Shown: piece by piece, positions 5,742 through 5,871 of the stretch
Numbering within the stretch: the first letter of the stretch is position 1
Layout: each line of letters opens with the position of its first letter
Assembly (NCBI GenBank): GCA_964490435.1
Contig: CAZBCF010000058.1
Span: forward strand, 1 to 5,871
Source: IMCC26077 sp964490435
GTDB taxonomy: Bacteria > Actinomycetota > Actinomycetes > Nanopelagicales > Nanopelagicaceae
Length of the DNA stretch: 5,871 bases
Reading direction: 5' to 3'
The notes under the pieces: generated by a model
What the model saw: the letters and a program-made list of their open reading frames with translations, nothing else
The model's database searches: none
What the model was told of the DNA's origin: nothing
Program-made: the position numbers and the translations under genes

Positions 5742-5771
5742 GTGGGAGAGTCGCGCTGACTCGCTAACCAC
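5742..5771 (+). promoter_or_regulatory. Putative ribosomal protein L1 binding site (autoregulatory mRNA element) upstream of rplA
   Basis: The RNA can fold as an outer stem GTGG (5742-5745) with CCAC (5768-5771) and an inner stem GAGTC (5748-5752) with GACTC (5758-5762) closing loop GCGCT. The stems are separated by an asymmetric internal loop of GA (5746-5747) against GCTAA (5763-5767). The L1 site in 23S rRNA (helices 76-78) and in known L1-repressed mRNAs has the same plan: GGUGG-GA-GGC opposite GCC-GA...A-CCACC in E. coli rRNA. The 5' side GUGGGAG is identical. The 3' loop begins GC rather than GA, which is a difference from the motif. L1 feedback on its own operon is well established in E. 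coli and archaea. That this copy binds L1 is inferred. Confidence 0.5.
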
Positions 5772-5781
5772 AACCAACTAC

Positions 5782-5799
5782 CTAACTCGAGAGAGTTAG
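5782..5799 (+). promoter_or_regulatory. 7-bp hairpin with GAGA (GNRA) tetraloop just before rplA
   Basis: CTAACTC (5782-5788) pairs perfectly with GAGTTAG (5793-5799) around GAGA (5789-5792), a stable GNRA tetraloop. Eight A residues (5800-5807) and the purine ribosome-binding tract of rplA follow. No T-run follows, so it is not a plus-strand intrinsic terminator. CTAAC also occurs at 5764-5768 in the putative L1 site, so GTTAG has two possible partners. Confidence 0.6.
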
Positions 5800-5821
5800 A
5801 AAAAAAAGAAAGCTGGATGAA

Positions 5822-5871
5822 ATGAAGCGCAGTAAGAAATACCGTGCCGCAACGGAGAAATACGATGTTAC
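5822..5871 (+). CDS. rplA: 50S ribosomal protein L1, N-terminal part (runs off the window)
   Basis: Only 16 full codons are visible, reading MKRSKKYRAATEKYDV. This matches the start of actinobacterial L1 proteins (MKRSK..R.A..K.D) and is the expected gene after rplK. L1 binds 23S rRNA at the mobile L1 stalk, helps E-site tRNA release, and in many bacteria represses its own mRNA. GAAAG (5808-5812) with 9-base spacing is the likely ribosome site. An earlier ATG at 5817 opens only ATG-AAA-TGA, whose stop overlaps the chosen start, so ATG 5822 is the real one. Confidence 0.93.
   Translation, partial: MKRSKKYRAATEKYDV

Noticed and set aside
5782..5807. Intrinsic terminator between rplK and rplA
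   Set aside because: The hairpin is followed by an A-run on the plus strand, not a T-run, and rplA must be transcribed through it.

Overview
The window looks like a compact, moderate-GC actinobacterial chromosome. Its gene order follows the conserved actinobacterial block tRNA-Met, rpmG, hadA-like, hadB-like ... tRNA-Trp, secE, nusG, rplK, rplA. As I recall, Mycobacterium tuberculosis has hadC directly before trpT at this point, while Streptomyces has murB and an aspartate aminotransferase in the same neighbourhood, as seen here. NusG has the long acidic N-terminus typical of actinobacteria. Base composition near one half by eye, four-base gene overlaps and spacers of only a few bases suggest a streamlined, low-GC actinobacterium such as the freshwater Nanopelagicales (acI) group. 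That lineage assignment is inference only.

Left part (1-2758, plus strand): the 3' tail of a tRNA, probably tRNA-Met, is followed by a tight run of five genes: rpmG (ribosomal protein L33), a HadA-like and a HadB-like hot-dog dehydratase pair, a family-2-like glycosyltransferase, and murB. Gaps are 3 to 9 bases, or the genes overlap, so one transcript probably covers all five. The run combines translation (L33), acyl-chain hydration and cell-envelope synthesis (MurB, possibly the glycosyltransferase).

Middle (2748-3956, minus strand): a class I aspartate aminotransferase converges on murB, and the two coding regions overlap tail-to-tail by 11 bp. A 148-bp divergent spacer separates its GTG start from the next plus-strand unit and carries a possible promoter.

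Right part (4105-5871, plus strand): tRNA-Trp(CCA), secE, nusG, rplK and the start of rplA. These supply a translocon subunit, a transcription elongation/termination factor and the L11 and L1 stalk proteins. Two spacers carry perfect or near-perfect three-copy tandem repeats directly before a start codon: a 9-bp unit before secE and a 13-bp unit between nusG and rplK. The 121-bp rplK-rplA spacer holds an RNA fold resembling the ribosomal protein L1 binding site, followed by a 7-bp GNRA hairpin just upstream of rplA.

Most of the window is housekeeping. The most interesting signals are the putative L1 autoregulatory site placed between rplK and rplA, the repeat that puts a stop codon in all three frames after nusG, the shortened HadA-like subunit, and the unassigned glycosyltransferase with an altered DXD motif.
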